Origin: Melampsora larici-populina 98AG31
Taxonomy: Eukaryota > Basidiomycota > Pucciniomycetes > Pucciniales > Melampsoraceae
Assembly: GCF_000204055.1 (NCBI RefSeq)
Contig: NW_006768806.1
Coordinates: forward strand, 159,677-223,676
Direction: 5' to 3'
Length of the DNA: 64,000 nucleotides
Under the pieces are notes generated by a model. That model worked only from the letters and a program-made list of their open reading frames with translations, did not search any database and was not told the DNA's origin. The translations under genes and the position numbers were made by a program. Position 1 is the first letter of the stretch; the number at the start of each line of letters is the position of its first letter. Below are positions 44,870 through 57,505 of the stretch, piece after piece.

Positions 44870-47376
44870 AGATGAAAGAAAACAGTCCCACTCGTTTTAA
44901 CCGCCGAAGCATTCATACTACTCACGCTTGATTGTGTGTTCTGCTGTTTCATATAAAATTGGACACGAATAGCTCTGACCCGGCTGATGGAGATTGCGAT
45001 TGAATGTGGAAGTGGATGACATTACCTTGGACGTGGGAACATACTCGGTATATAGACTCACCTCTCATTAGCTATATGTACGCAATGAGCCTGACTTTCT
45101 TTGTTACTTTTGTCTAGGTATCATCGATGTAGCATGGTCTGAATTCCTGATAGCGTGGCCTGCCCATCACAAGATTAGTGCAAACAATGATGAACTCTGG
45201 AATCACAGTCTATGTAGTAGAGTTTGTTAATCATTACAATTTTTGTTTATTTCTCTGAATTTATATCATTCATATGATGTGTTATATCTCTCTCTTTAAG
45301 TCTACCTATCTTTCTAATTTCTTCCAAGAATATGAGGAGAGGTGAAGTTGCAGTCATCACTCAGAATGCATACTAGAGAATCCAAATTTGATAGTCAGCT
45401 GAGTTTGAAGGAGTGTCATTTTCAATGACAATGACATGATTATGGAACTATATCTTTTCCACTTTTTAGGATATAGAAGTCATGTCATTCCAGATAAATC
45501 AGGATTTGTTTGTTATCTTCTGGGTTATCAGTCAGATCAGTTTTCAAGGCGTTGTTGAGGAGATCGAAGAGCACAATCACCACATTCAAGCATCCATTCA
45601 AGTGCACTTGAAGGTCTCGTTTTACCTGCTCCCTTCCATCTGCTTATCTTCTTCACAAAAATAAATCTCTTTGATGTTGGTGAAGTAGTTTTGAGCAAAT
45701 TCTCACATCACCAGCAATTACATCACTACAAAATCCAAATCCATTGTGTTGATTCCTTTGGTTAGCTCGCAATGATCACCGGAGCTTTATTGCAATGTGT
45801 CAATAGATGAAGGAAATTTCATATGTATTCCCACATCATAACATAGATTATCAAGTTGTGTCAGCTTGAAAGTAATGCCAAGACATATTTTCTTGTTCTT
45901 GGTTTTGTGGAAGACTACTTCTGATTGTGATTGGAATGTTGCCTGAAATTATACACAGTAAATAATCGAGTGGCAAAGAGGGACTCAATGCGCACTGATC
46001 ATCAGACAAAGCTGGTAGACGTCTTGTAGAATAGCTAATTTTAACATTTCCGCTTCTTATCATGCTAGATATATGTGCACGTGGAGTCATGGAGACTGGC
46101 AGTCTGCTAATTCCATAACGAGCTTATCATTTAGTTTTAACAGCTAATGCAAGATATATAAGGATCTGAGATATCTTATCCATATAAAATTAAAGAGAAT
46201 CAAAGTAATCTTGAATGTGTTGTATTCCAAATGCAGGATAGCAGAGACTGATATCACAGTATTTAAAACAATCCTTGAGCTTGAAGGTGAGGGGACACTT
46301 CGTCGAGCACGAGGTATGCGGTCAAAGAAGCGGGGTGCTGAGTTGGAAGGAATGGAACGCCTCAGCTTGCGGAGGTCCTCTTTCATAACTGCAAGGCTGA
46401 AAACTGAAGAGGAGAAAGTTGGCAGTTAAGATGATCAGTACATACCAACATAATACCTAAGATCCTGTAACTATGTATCGTATCTCTCACATCGGAGTTG
46501 TTCTGAGATGATCAGGATATTGCTTGACCTCAGCAAGGCGTTTGATCAAATTCACTTCAGTTAGAGAATTGATTTGAATATTCAATGCAAGTCTTCACTG
46601 AGTCACATTTTTACTTTGAAAGTGCAAAAGTAATTGCTTTTGAACTGTTTACTGTACCTCAGGAGATGATCCGTTGGAGAAGTCTGTAAGAAATTTATCC
46701 TTCATAAGAGCATTTGGATGAGATGATACTCAGAATGGCCTGAAGAAGCTCACACATTGTTCAGGTTTGTTTCCCTTCCTACCACGGCAGGCATCAATTA
46801 AAGTGACATACTGTTGACGGAATCATTCAATTTCAAAATTAATGTAAGCAAAAGCAAATGTCAGTCAGCTTAAGCTAAATGCCGGACCTTCTTTATACAA
46901 AGACATCGGATATCATTCTAGAGCTTTTGGTATCATGCTTCTTGAGTGGAACGATGAAGCACGAGCGGCAAAAGCTGCAGTAGTTGAAAAGCTCGGCTGA
47001 AAGGAATTACGTTCTGATTACCCACAGAATGATTGAACATTACGTCCTATGTTGGAAAAGTGTTCCATAAGAAACAAAGCGTTGCATTCAAACAAATCCC
47101 ACCTAGATGAAATGAAAATGTAAAAAACGCCTGCAGTAAAATATCAGCTTTTCAAGGCAAACAAACTTTTCAAATAGGTGTGATCAGCTTGTCCGCTTTT
47201 CCCAAGTGCTGAAGCGATCCCCTCATTTATGTCTATAAAGGAGCTACCTAATAGGCTTCATGTTACTCTTCACAGGCATTTGATTCAATTCTATTCCTTG
47301 ACAAAGACTTACACATCAATCTTGGGACGTCAATTATCTTTAACCGACCAACCCTACTCAAATTTTACGATACGCA
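44870..47376. other. No established gene; possible gene fragments
   Basis: Three short stretches look protein-like but incomplete: minus 46144-46386 (MKEDLRKLRRSIPSNSAPRF...), minus 45851-46090, and plus about 46885-47000 (AGPSLYKDIGYHSRAFGIML...), which stops at TGA. None has a recognised domain or clear partner exons. Confidence 0.3.
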
Positions 47377-48009
47377 ATGGCACAAAACAATGAACAGCTC
47401 GACGCTAGTTACCGTCAGCTTCTATCTCGAATGGAAGCGCACAGAAACCGACTTGCGGAGGCGATGGCAGGTCTAGATACTCTCGAAGTCATGCCTAAGT
47501 ATATAGCTGGTGTCTTATCCGGGCAGTTATTGGGTGCGGTACTGCAGACTCGGCCTGAAAGTTCACAATGGGATTCGACTGCCGAACTATGGTCTCGATG
47601 TTCTCATCACAATGAACAAATGCTTGACATTCTCGTATTGATTTCACAAGTTTACAACGTGGATATATCTTTCATTCATCATCTTCCTCAGTTCCGATCT
47701 GCTGAATGGCGTGCGCTCTTCATACTCGTCCGGCTCTTGTCATACAATGTTCGTGATTCAATATGCCCGCTCCCTCAACCGGACACCATCGGCAACGGCG
47801 ACATGCAAGACGCGAACACTGATGCCGAGGCTCTGATTCCATACAATCCAGAGACAGACTGTCCTGTCTGCCTCATGAGTTACCCAAGATTCGTTGAATT
47901 TCCCTGTTTTCAAACACACAAAATATGTGAGAGGTGCCTCTTTCACATGGTGTCCCGGGGCCGGGTGGCATGCCCGCTGTGTAGAGCCGCCCCATTTGCA
48001 GATATGTAA
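47377..48009 (+). CDS. RING-finger protein, probable E3 ubiquitin ligase, 210 aa
   Basis: Single-exon frame with ATG after an AT-rich leader. Residues 1-150 are mostly helical with no known domain (starts MAQNNEQLDASYRQLLSRME). The C-terminal C3HC4 RING spans about residues 162-205: CPVCLMSYPRFVEF, then PCFQTHKICERC, then ACPLCRA. All eight zinc ligands are in place (Cx2C, Cx3H, Cx2C, Cx2C). RING proteins of this size normally bind an E2 and pass ubiquitin to substrates; the substrate cannot be inferred. The gene is isolated between repeat-rich flanks and the frame is intact, which favours a live gene. Confidence 0.8.
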   Translation: MAQNNEQLDASYRQLLSRMEAHRNRLAEAMAGLDTLEVMPKYIAGVLSGQLLGAVLQTRPESSQWDSTAELWSRCSHHNEQMLDILVLISQVYNVDISFIHHLPQFRSAEWRALFILVRLLSYNVRDSICPLPQPDTIGNGDMQDANTDAEALIPYNPETDCPVCLMSYPRFVEFPCFQTHKICERCLFHMVSRGRVACPLCRAAPFADM

Positions 48010-49431
48010 TTTCACTGATATGAACCCTTGTCTTTATGTAAATAGAATAATAGATGAATGAAAACAGATTTTTGCATGAGATTCTGCACAAGTTATAAAA
48101 GTCCGACCTGTTTTTATAATGACCACAAGAATATGTTTCGCAAATACAACCTTGAGAGTCTCTAGCACAAAGGCTTGCTAGACATTGCAAGCAAAAGGGG
48201 AAAAGACATCAGCTCATGCTTACACTTCAAAGACAATGTATTTGCCCACAGTGAATAACAATTGCATTATGGAAAAATGGTGAACAAAAAAATCTTTCTA
48301 AAATTGAGGGCTCAGTTTGGGCCCAAAATTCTCAAAAGCAGGTCTGAGGAGAAATCAATAGTAATTTGACCTGGTTTCACAAAACCCGGTCAACCCAGCT
48401 GACTTTTTGGCTGTGAGCTGTCAAAAAACGTCAACTTGATACACAAATTGACTGCCAAAAATCAACTGGTTCTAATGTGTTCTCTTGAAACCAGGTCTAC
48501 TTTGAGCACCACTGATTCTCTTTGTCCTGGAACATTTTATTTCAAGTGGCTTGAAGCATCTTACTCAGTATCAACTCAGCAAGAAATTCCTTATGCTTTT
48601 TCTGGCTTTTTAGAGCTCACAGGAGTTCAAAAAATCCAGAAAACTCAGGACAGATCATGTATGCCCTTTGTGATGTGTGGGGATTGATTTGGATTCTTTG
48701 GTACCTTTGTGTTGAATAGATGTGAGGTATAACATTAAAAGTTGTTCTCCGTTTGCCCCATAAATTGCAAATGCATTTTGGGTCACAAATGCATCAAATC
48801 TTGACAGATTGTCTCTAAAGCATGTCCAGATAATTTCACATCCTTTGTTGTGTTGCAAAAAATGTTTTTGGGTGGTTTTGGAGTCTTGTACATATGTCGG
48901 CAGGTTCAATTTTATAAATCTTTACACCATGAAGTTTTGATACCCACACGTGATGACTTACATGCCAAGCCAGAAACTTCCAAAAAGAATGATTGACAAA
49001 GGTGGAATTGTCCTTTGCTTGTCAATTTTTTTTTAGATTTTTTTTGTCACTTTTGGAGGCTGGATTGAGTGAGAAAGTCCTGCATTTTTATGCAGTATCT
49101 CATGAAAAGCTTGAAAATCACCAAACTGGGTGCTTTGATTTTTCTACATCAGCCAACATCCTCCAACAGGAAGAACATTGCACAATTTGAACTACCTGAT
49201 TTTTTCCAGATTTTCTGGACCAATATCAAGCATACAATTGCACATATCAATTCCTAGTTTCAATCATTTTTCACTAGGGAGAAATACACCATCCTTGCAA
49301 TGTTAGTGACATGGTCCAATAAAAATGAAAGCTTTTTGTGGGTGTCAAACTACGTCTGGGGATATTAACATACTGTGTGCCATATACAAGAAATATAGAA
49401 TGTTCAATGTTCAATACTTTTAGGCAATGTT
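48010..49431. other. No gene seen
   Basis: AT-rich, short frames only, no recognised repeat termini until the foldback at 49432. Confidence 0.4.
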
Positions 49432-49542
49432 CACCGTGTCTGTGTAGGCTTGGCTAGTTGACAAGCGCACACCAAATGCCTTTGAGGCAGAAAGGGAAGT
49501 CGTGCGCGCTTGTCAACGAGTGAACACTACCCGGACACGGTG
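49432..49542. repeat. Small foldback element
   Basis: A 111-bp palindrome. Left arm CACCGTGTCTGTGTAG ... GTTGACAAGCGCAC pairs with the right arm, which ends CCGGACACGGTG. Flanked by GTT on both sides, a possible 3-bp duplication. Confidence 0.6.
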
Positions 49543-49545
49543 GTT

Positions 49546-50618
49546 GGTCTCTATGTCTGTCAACACATCCTTACAATCTTCTCCTTATGGAGAGGTGGCA
49601 AATGGAGTGCTTGCACCACATGTAGGGAAAGTGCTTCATTATGGTTGATGGTTGCAACTAGTATGGGAATCAGGGCCTTGTCACCACTGGTACAAATTGA
49701 AGGATATTGGATCAACTTGAGCTTGTGCGCTTTGATCAAATAAGGCATGGATCTGGCCTCTGAACTAGGGAGTGGTATGAGATATGTACTCACCCTGTCA
49801 CAAGCAAGGTTTTCCACATCTCTGAGGTGTTTGTTATATTCTATGAAAGACTCTTCTACGCACTCCTGTATAACCAATTAGTTTGAGACAAAAAGAATCC
49901 ACAGTAACAATACACATATTTGCAGAGTGAAACATTTTGTATGAACTGTTTTAATTTAAAAAAAATCAAAAGCCAGACTTAGTATGTCAGCCAACAGGCT
50001 ACAGAAATCTCTCCATGTGGTGGCTTCAAAGAATATTGATACTTCATTCAAGTGGTGTACTTTAAGTTTTTTTCTAATGTTGACTAAGGGTTTTAGATAG
50101 GTCAATTTTGTCTGCAAGAAGATTACTGGATCTCACTTGTGTTGCCAAAAATTCAGAGGCTTTTGCAATGGATCCCACTATTTAGCGCCCCCTTGGCAGA
50201 TATCCGGTGCCCCCCGGGTTTTGTTCAATACCCATGCGGCCCATTGATACTCAAGAATTTTGAGCCTAAATTTTGCACACTCGGACCTTGGGTGCTCCTT
50301 GAGGGCTCCCTAAGAGGGCACAACTTCACAGATGTGCCCTTAATCTACCTTTTTGATGCCCTTTCACCCTTGATGGGGCATCAAAAATCTTCAAAATCTT
50401 TGAAAGGGCGTCTAAGTTCTTTTGTGCCCGGACCGGCCCCATGACTGCACGGACATTGGCCCCTCAAGTCACTCTTTTCCCTTTTACACTTTTTCTGTCT
50501 TTCCTGTTCCCCCTACTGATAACATTTTCAAATTTCAAACAGCCACCTTCAACACATTCATCCAGCTGCAATCAATATAGCAGTTTCTCCTTGATAAACT
50601 CAAGCTTGTAAAACCATG
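49546..50618. other. No gene seen; several small inverted repeats
   Basis: GC rises at 50150-50460, where paired segments such as TTTTTGATGCCC/GGGGCATCAAAAA and AGGGCACA/TGTGCCCT occur. Probably a decayed foldback element whose ends I could not set. Confidence 0.35.
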
Positions 50619-50626
50619 GATTCTAA

Positions 50627-50932
50627 GAGCACCCACTATGGTGGGAGTGTTTTATCGTAAAGTTTGCGTTCCTGAGCGCGAAGTTTGATCATGCGTGTTT
50701 TACCAAAGTTGGTAACCGCGTGAAATCCACTATGGGATGATTTATCGTCTGCTTTCCCTAGTTCCTACGATACATCAAGTCGTAGGCTTGCGTAAATCTG
50801 AGCACACGAAGTGCAAGACTTGACGCAGCCGTACGGACCGCAGGTCTAAAACAGGTCCATAGTGGACATGTTGGTATTTTAGCGTTAGGGTAACGCTAAA
50901 TCACCGAGTTAACGCAACCATAGTGGGTGCTC
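50627..50932. repeat. PIF/Harbinger-like MITE inside the hAT target duplication
   Basis: 306 bp with terminal repeats GAGCACCCACTATGG and complement, flanked by TAA on both sides (50624-50626, 50933-50935). Its removal restores GATTCTAAC next to the hAT left end. Confidence 0.85.
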
Positions 50933-51197
50933 TAACAACGCTGGGCCGCTGCGTTGCGTTTCACGCAACGGAGGGTTGCATTGCACCGCAGCGGTGTTTT
51001 TTTGGCTCAAAAGGCGCAGCGAAGCGGGCAATGAAATTACCCGATGCGTTGCGTGTTGCGCAACGCCCGCAACGCCCGCAACGGCGGTGATGACCTTCAA
51101 AACCTCATTATGAAGGAGTAGTGCAAATATATTGTTATTGCATTGTTTACTACGTGTGTTAATATGGAAAAGCACTTGTAAAAAAAATAAAAAAATC

Positions 51198-54100
51198 CTA
51201 AGTTCCACCTTTTCTGCCACCAAAAGCCTGAATCGCTTTGTTCACCTCGGTGTACTTGTGCGCTAAAGGTACCCCTTGACGTATCCAGAGCCTCGCACCC
51301 ACACAACACTCAATGGTCTTTGGCACGAGTGAAACACGATTGGATGAGCAGACATCTGCAGCAGCCGAAAATGTTCTTTCGACTGTAGCCGACCCGCTTG
51401 GAAGACTCATGTAATCTCGAGCTAGAGCTGCTAAGACCGGAAATGCCATACAGTTCGTCTGAAGAGATCAAGATTGTAAAACATATAAACAAATTGAGTA
51501 AAGACGTGTATGAAATCAAATGTCCACATACCTCCCACCATGGCAGAATAGCCTTGCTTTCCCGTGCGTCATCGGTGATAGCCATTGGTTGTGATCCTTT
51601 CATATAGGCTGTAACTTTGTCTAGCTGAACTTCGGGCTCTTGAGCTTTGAAAAGCTGGAAGACACTAGTGGTTGCAATTCGTGAGTTTTCCTTGGGTGGT
51701 GCAGGTGTCTCCTTAGGAGTGGCTAATGTGACCTCTTCCTTTCGCTTGTTGAATTTGCTTCAAAATAGATTTCCTGCACGGACGGTGTGCGGATGTTGGG
51801 GTCCAAAAGCCTGTTCATAGAATGCTAGTCGAAAGAAGGGATTGAGGAGGCTTGCCATGACCGTGGTGTCACATCACAAAGCCTCTTCAAGATACTTGTC
51901 GACACGAGCTTGCATCGACATGATCATAGGTAAGAGGGCATCCCCAATCTGAAGTTCCTTAGCCCGATTTGCAAGGTGAACCTTCAGCGCATAGAACTCT
52001 GGGATTACCATGGATCCTGTCGGTCCATTGCCCTCCATACGCTTGGTCAGATCAAGGAGCGGCTGTTAAAACAACTGTTTTAGAACACATGACAAGGTTA
52101 AAATGAAAGTTAGACTACTTACTTCAAGTTGCTAGTAAATTCCTCAAGCGAGTCCCAGTCATTGGGAGTAAAGTAAATCTCATGGAAATATCCGCGGGTT
52201 TTTTAGAAGACCTAGCTCTTTTTTTCTTGCTTCTAACTCGTTCGAGGTCCTTGGCAAGAAGTTTGTTGACAACCTATAATACAAATGCACAGTTGGATAA
52301 GTAATGATAGGTCAGGTGGATGCTGTTCACCAACTGACCTTGCGTGCCTGCACTAAACAATTGAGTGAGTCGAATTCGGCGTTCCATTGAGTCGCATTAT
52401 ATCCTGGTATCAGCGGTAACAACTTCAAGTTTAGACTTTTTGCTTTTTGAGCAAAATGTCTTCTCCATGCCTCAGATCAAGCAACTCTGCGTGAAACAAA
52501 ATTGGCCTAAAGTAACCAAAAGACATAGTCAGAAAAGTAACCATGGAACTGCAGAATGTGAGATAGGGGAGGGAGAGGATGTGATTACCTTACCAATCAG
52601 AATATTAAGCTCGTTCGCATGCTTCCTGGAAGCACTATTTTTGAAAACATCAAGATTGGAGGCTTCAGTCGACTTAATGGGATCATCATTGTCCATTTGA
52701 TCCTCCACATCTTCATCATAGTCTGGAGCACAGGCTACCAGATCTTCAACCTCTGAATCATGATTGGTTTTGTCTTCTTCTTCTGGTATGACTTCATCAT
52801 CATCGTCTTCGGCTTCGATGACAATCGTCTTCTCTTGGTTTTTGTCTTCCTCCTCTTCTGCAATGACTGGCATCTTCTCAGATATTGGAAAAACTCCTAG
52901 AAGTGATTCGCGCTGTTGGTCTCGTGAGGGTGTGGAGCTTCCTAGTTCGGCCAGTCCACCTTTGACGTGGATGAAATCTTATGCAGGAAACAGCGATGAT
53001 AGTCAGTTTTTGGATCCCAGGTGTAAGATTGACCGGGAGAGGGTGTGATTTTGTCTTTGGCAATTTGGAATTGAGTGTGCATCTCCTTGCTCATGGTTTT
53101 GTTATTTGATCCAGAGTCTGTGACCCGGCCTAACATGTGATAGTAGTGAAGACGATTTGATTAGGCTCAATTTTTTAGATAAATTGATTGGAGAGAAGAT
53201 GAGAGAAGAAGTGAAAAAAACCTATCTTGTAATGAAGCTTGTGCTTCTTCATGAAATGAACCAGCGGCTGAGCAAGCCATTTTCCGTTATGATGCCAGGC
53301 TACGAGTTTTAGAGTGAGGTGCCGAACTTGATATGTCCATTTTTGATCGATGTATGTGTTACAATTCTGTCAGAGCAGGGAAGATATGGTTCAGAAGCAG
53401 AACCTTATGACTATATCAATTCCCACGATATGAGTTAAACTCACCTGTCAGAGCAGGGAAGATATGGTTCAGAAGCAGAACCTTATGACTATATCAATTC
53501 CCACGATATGAGTTAAACTCACCTTTCACCCAAGATGTAAGAAGAAGATCTTGGATCAGTTTTTATTCCATCACAATTGAATAAAGAAATGAACAAGATT
53601 AAAGATGAGAAACATAATTCAATACATACCTGTCAGAGAAGGGAAGATATGGTTCAGAAGCAGAACCTTATGACTATATCAATTCCCACGATATGAGTTA
53701 AACTCACCTTTCACCCAAGATGTAAGAAGAAGATCTTGGATCAGTTTTTATTCCATCACAATTGAATAAAGAAATGAACAAGATTAAAGATGAGAAACAT
53801 AATTCAATACATACCTGTCAGAGCAGGGAAGATATGGTTCAGAAGCAGAACCTTATGACTATATCAATTCCCACAATATGAGTTAAACTCACCTTTCACC
53901 CAAGATGTAAGAAGAAGATCTTGGATGAAGAAGGGACACTCAGATCGCTGCTCTTTGAGGTTTAACATGAAACTTCTGAAACGGTACATAGGTTAACATT
54001 AATGATAACAAACAGATTGAAACCTAAACATAGACAAATGATACATATGTAAATGATTAAATGAGATTGAAATATTAAGTCCAAACTTGAATGTCAGTTA

Positions 54101-55423
54101 TGTGATATGTAAATTATTACAGAAGTGATATGAAAACTTTAACAGTATGCAACCAAAACCCCTAAGAACGCATGAATGTTGTTTGCGGTTGTCCAACCGT
54201 CGTGGATGAGGGTACATTGGCCCTGGTTGCCCTACGTAAAATAAGAGTTCATTGTTAGTAAAGGAACTAATGTTATTAACTTGATGTCATTGTACATCAA
54301 AACTTACAACTATTTCTTTCAACCCAGTGTCTTGAAATGACATATACATCCCAGCTGCCTCTCTCGCGACCCATGTTCGCCCAAAGACCTTGATGTCGCG
54401 CCGGATGTAGCGGAAGGCAAGTCATAAGTAGTGATCTTCAATTCTGCTCCAAGGGAGCGCTCCAGTAAGAATCCAAACTGTTAGAATTTGATTGAGTGTG
54501 GTGTTGTCGAATTTTTTGGTTTCCTTCATGTCAAAAAACTCGGTCATAGAGTGCTGGTTCTTCTCATCGGCAGTCTTCTTATGCTTTTCAAAGGCTGTTG
54601 GTGGCAGGTTGCCTCCGGCGTCGATGGCCTTTTGGCGGGCTTTACATACAGGTCAAGTTCGACCTTTCTTGCCGACGTAACCGTCTCAGTGTGACTTAAG
54701 GTTGGAATAGGAATCGACTGAGGCTCAAGCCACAGTACCACACCATAGGCACTCATATGAAAGGGGTTTGAGTGTTCGATCCTGGTGATTCATTATTAAT
54801 GTTAATAAATTGCAATAATATTGATTTAATATTACAAAAGGAACTTACACCACCCTGCTTATAGGTAGGTTCTGCAAAGTAATCTTGAACCTCATCGTAC
54901 TCCATTTCCTCTTCGGATTGTTCTTCTAAAACCTTAGCTCGCTTAGTTTTTTGCTGATCGGTTAAACCGTCATCGGAATCTTGGTTCATCTCGCCCTCCA
55001 AAGGAACATCTTCTTCATTTGGCTATTTGAGAAAGTTGTCTTTGGTTAGCAAGTGGTACTCACAAAGCGATGAGTAAGATTCAGATATGAAATTCCAAAG
55101 TCACTCACTGCTGATGCTCTTGTCGGGCGTTCCTTTTGTTTCTTGGTTTGGGAGCCGTTGGAAGTCGATTTGTTAACTGAGCTTTGGGTTTCCTTGCTCC
55201 CACCTGCCTTCTTGCGCGATGTAGATTTGGACGATGGAAGAGCAATTGAAATGCGGCTATCAGAGGAAGGTTGAATCATGGTAGATAAGTCTTTATGAGG
55301 TGTTGGTGGACAAATGGAACGTCAAAGAGGGGTTGAAGGGACAATTTGAGTCAAAGATATATTGGTCTGGGAGTGAGAGTCAGACGGAGGAGGATTTGGA
55401 TCATCGACTGGGCTACTAGCCAT
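51198..55423 (-). pseudogene. hAT transposase with seven in-frame TGA stops
   Basis: Pieces in order from the N-terminus: disordered start (ATG 55423, MASSPVDDPNPPPSDSHSQ); a BED-type zinc finger near 54740-54660 (YECLWCGTVA, SYSNLKSH); helical segment to 54300; ILIHDGWTT-type motif near 54200 (QCTLIHDGWTTANNIHAFL); DSGSNNKTMSKEMHTQF near 53100 and HRCFLHKI (catalytic core region); an acidic insert near 52760-52870; and the C-terminal dimerisation domain at 51200-51460 (LPSGSATVERTFSAAADVCS). Stops at 55322-55324, 54725-54727, 54686-54688, 54653-54655, 54422-54424, 51874-51876 and 51760-51762 are all TGA. Several introns are present, one expanded by tandem repeats. Confidence 0.85.
53367..53932. 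repeat. 185-bp tandem repeat in a transposase intron
   Basis: Copies start at 53367 (78 bp only), 53445, 53630 and 53815 (about 118 bp). Copies are nearly identical (single changes, such as GAGCAGG to GAGAAGG). On the minus strand each full unit has two splice-like junctions, TCTGACAG|GTATGT and GGTGAAAG|GTGAGT. Confidence 0.9.
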
Positions 55424-56031
55424 ACTGAATGATGTGGAGAAGAAAAAAGTATAGAGTAGATGGAGAAATATGTCAAAAAAGACAGTGAAAATAGAAACTA
55501 AGTGGAGAAACAAGTAAACTGGGGCGAGTGATGGAGGAACTTGAACTGGAGTGTCCTGATGAAAACGGTGTTGAGATTGATAACTGATAAAAGAGTTGAT
55601 TTGAGGGAGAATCCATGGTTCCGACCATCCAATACGAGCCATGGAATTACACAACGGATGGCCTGCTTTTGGTGATATTTCTTGACCTTCTGGGCTAGCT
55701 GATTGAGGTGGTTTCATCTTGCAGGTTGGTCCAAGCCGCATTGGTCCAGATGAGTCAAAGTCGATGAGTTGGTAATCTGATACATTGGTTACCAACAATA
55801 TCAAACCCTTTACCCTAGTAAACCCCCGGCCCGGGCTGCTGCAGGGTTGCGCTGCGCGGTGCACCGCTGCATTTGCAACACAACCCCATGGGTTATGGGT
55901 CTTGAACCCCCAACGTACCGGGCATTGTAGTGACCTGGTGCGGTGTGGTGCGTTGCAGGCTAAACCCGGTGCGGTGCATTGTGGTGCGTTGCGCCTTTTT
56001 TGCAGCGCAGTGGCCCGGCGTTGATTCTAAC

Positions 56032-57505
56032 AAAGGGTGATTTTCAGTTTCAATCACTCGCATTCCATGGCTACAACTACTAACTAGTCGGCAAGTCAAG
56101 GAACTATCTGACTTTGCCTGCTTGAAGCTTCACGTTGAAAAACTTGTTTATTTCACTCACGGATTCCTTCAAGAAAATTCATTGATAAATCCAAATTGTC
56201 AGGTTATTGAACCATTGACTACAACCGCAAAAGTGAAACAATAGCAACATCAAGCAACACAACAAACCACAATCACACTTGTTCACTATAGCAATCACAA
56301 CTCGACTTATCACACTCACTCTCATGTCCTCAAACTCAAACTTAACCTCCTACACACTTGCTTTTGCTTGTCCTGAAGAAGCTCATTTAGGAACCACATA
56401 ATAGGTATGATTCATGAGATCTTGTTCAAGGAATTGGTGATGGATTTGATCAAGCTGGTAAATTGTTTGATCATGACTCAATTAAATTATGTACTTGTGG
56501 ATTACGGTTGGTTTTGAAAGAAGTTTATTGATTTTGTAGTACAAAGAATCTGTAAGTCGGGAAACAATGGTAAGAAAATCCAAAAGAACAAAGATACAAA
56601 TTGCAAACTTGATTGTGTCATACAATCAAGTTTGCTCTCAATGAGGTGTCAAGATGATCAACTTTTACATAATCTTTGGTATCCTAGATGTTCTTCACAT
56701 CATTATATCTTGATTGTTTTTGTAAAACAAAGATGATACTACATATGTTGATACAAAACAATTTGTAGTCAGTTTGATTTTTTCCTCTTGATGATTTAAA
56801 ATTAGTTTCACCTTTCAGGAAGTAGATAGTATAGTATTGGTCGGTTTAATGATCAAATTGCTAAGTAATGGTCTAGTCCCAAATGTAATCAGATGTAATG
56901 ACCAGATTAATGTCTTGGTGGAAATTGTCAAGAAATTTGCTGTCAACATGATGAGCTTAGATTCGATGATTGTGAAATAATCTCATGAGGTTTGGTTGGT
57001 GATGACAATTGTGATCAATTAAAGGCAAAGTTTTATGTTTACAGGTGTGTAAAGAGAGGAAATCTGTGTGAACAAGCAAGTGTGAAGGATAAATTGGGGA
57101 CATGAAATAAACGACGTGTGGGAGCCCCTTGAGGAGCCCCTTTGAGGAGCCCCTTTTTTAAAAACAGGCGCCTGATTTGTTTGTAGCCTGGTGTCCGACC
57201 CAAGAGGGGGCGCCGGATACTGTTCCAAGGGCTCTAAATAGTAGGCAATCAAGTTGGATTGGACCTCTAAACCCATATTGCTGGGTACAGAATTTGCTGA
57301 AATGCGCTTCACACCTTGTGTACTTGCATGTGTGCTACACAAGAGGCAATTTTATATTTATACCTTTTCTGTTTGCTTTATATACAGATTTAATCACATT
57401 ACCTGTGATCATTTGCTTTGACAGGTATTCAACAAGAATCTGTTGGCTGATTGCAAGAAAACACAATTTTTCAAGGGGACACTCATTCATCCTATTACTA
57501 ATGAC
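56032..57505. other. No gene seen
   Basis: AT-rich, with short frames lacking motifs. Three copies of a GAGGAGCCCCTT-type unit lie at about 57122-57160. Confidence 0.4.

Larger units (their letters stand above)
50936..56023 (-). mobile_element. hAT transposon, about 5.1 kb, decayed
   Basis: Termini CAACGCTGGGCC and the complement of CAACGCCGGGCC. The target duplication ATTCTAAC/GATTCTAAC is seen at 56023-56031 on the right and, once the MITE is removed, at 50619-50626 plus 50936 on the left. The outer 150-220 bp at each end are strikingly GC-rich with many GCGTTGCG and GGTGCGGTG repeats, as expected of subterminal transposase-binding repeats. The transposase lies on the minus strand and carries multiple stops. 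Confidence 0.9.

Noticed and set aside
53367..53932. CRISPR-like array
   Set aside because: Only four copies, 185-bp units without unique spacers, inside a transposase intron of a fungal genome.
55322..55864. 180-codon minus frame upstream of the hAT transposase
   Set aside because: Only its last 34 codons (from ATG 55423) look like transposase; the rest is leader and subterminal repeat DNA read by chance.
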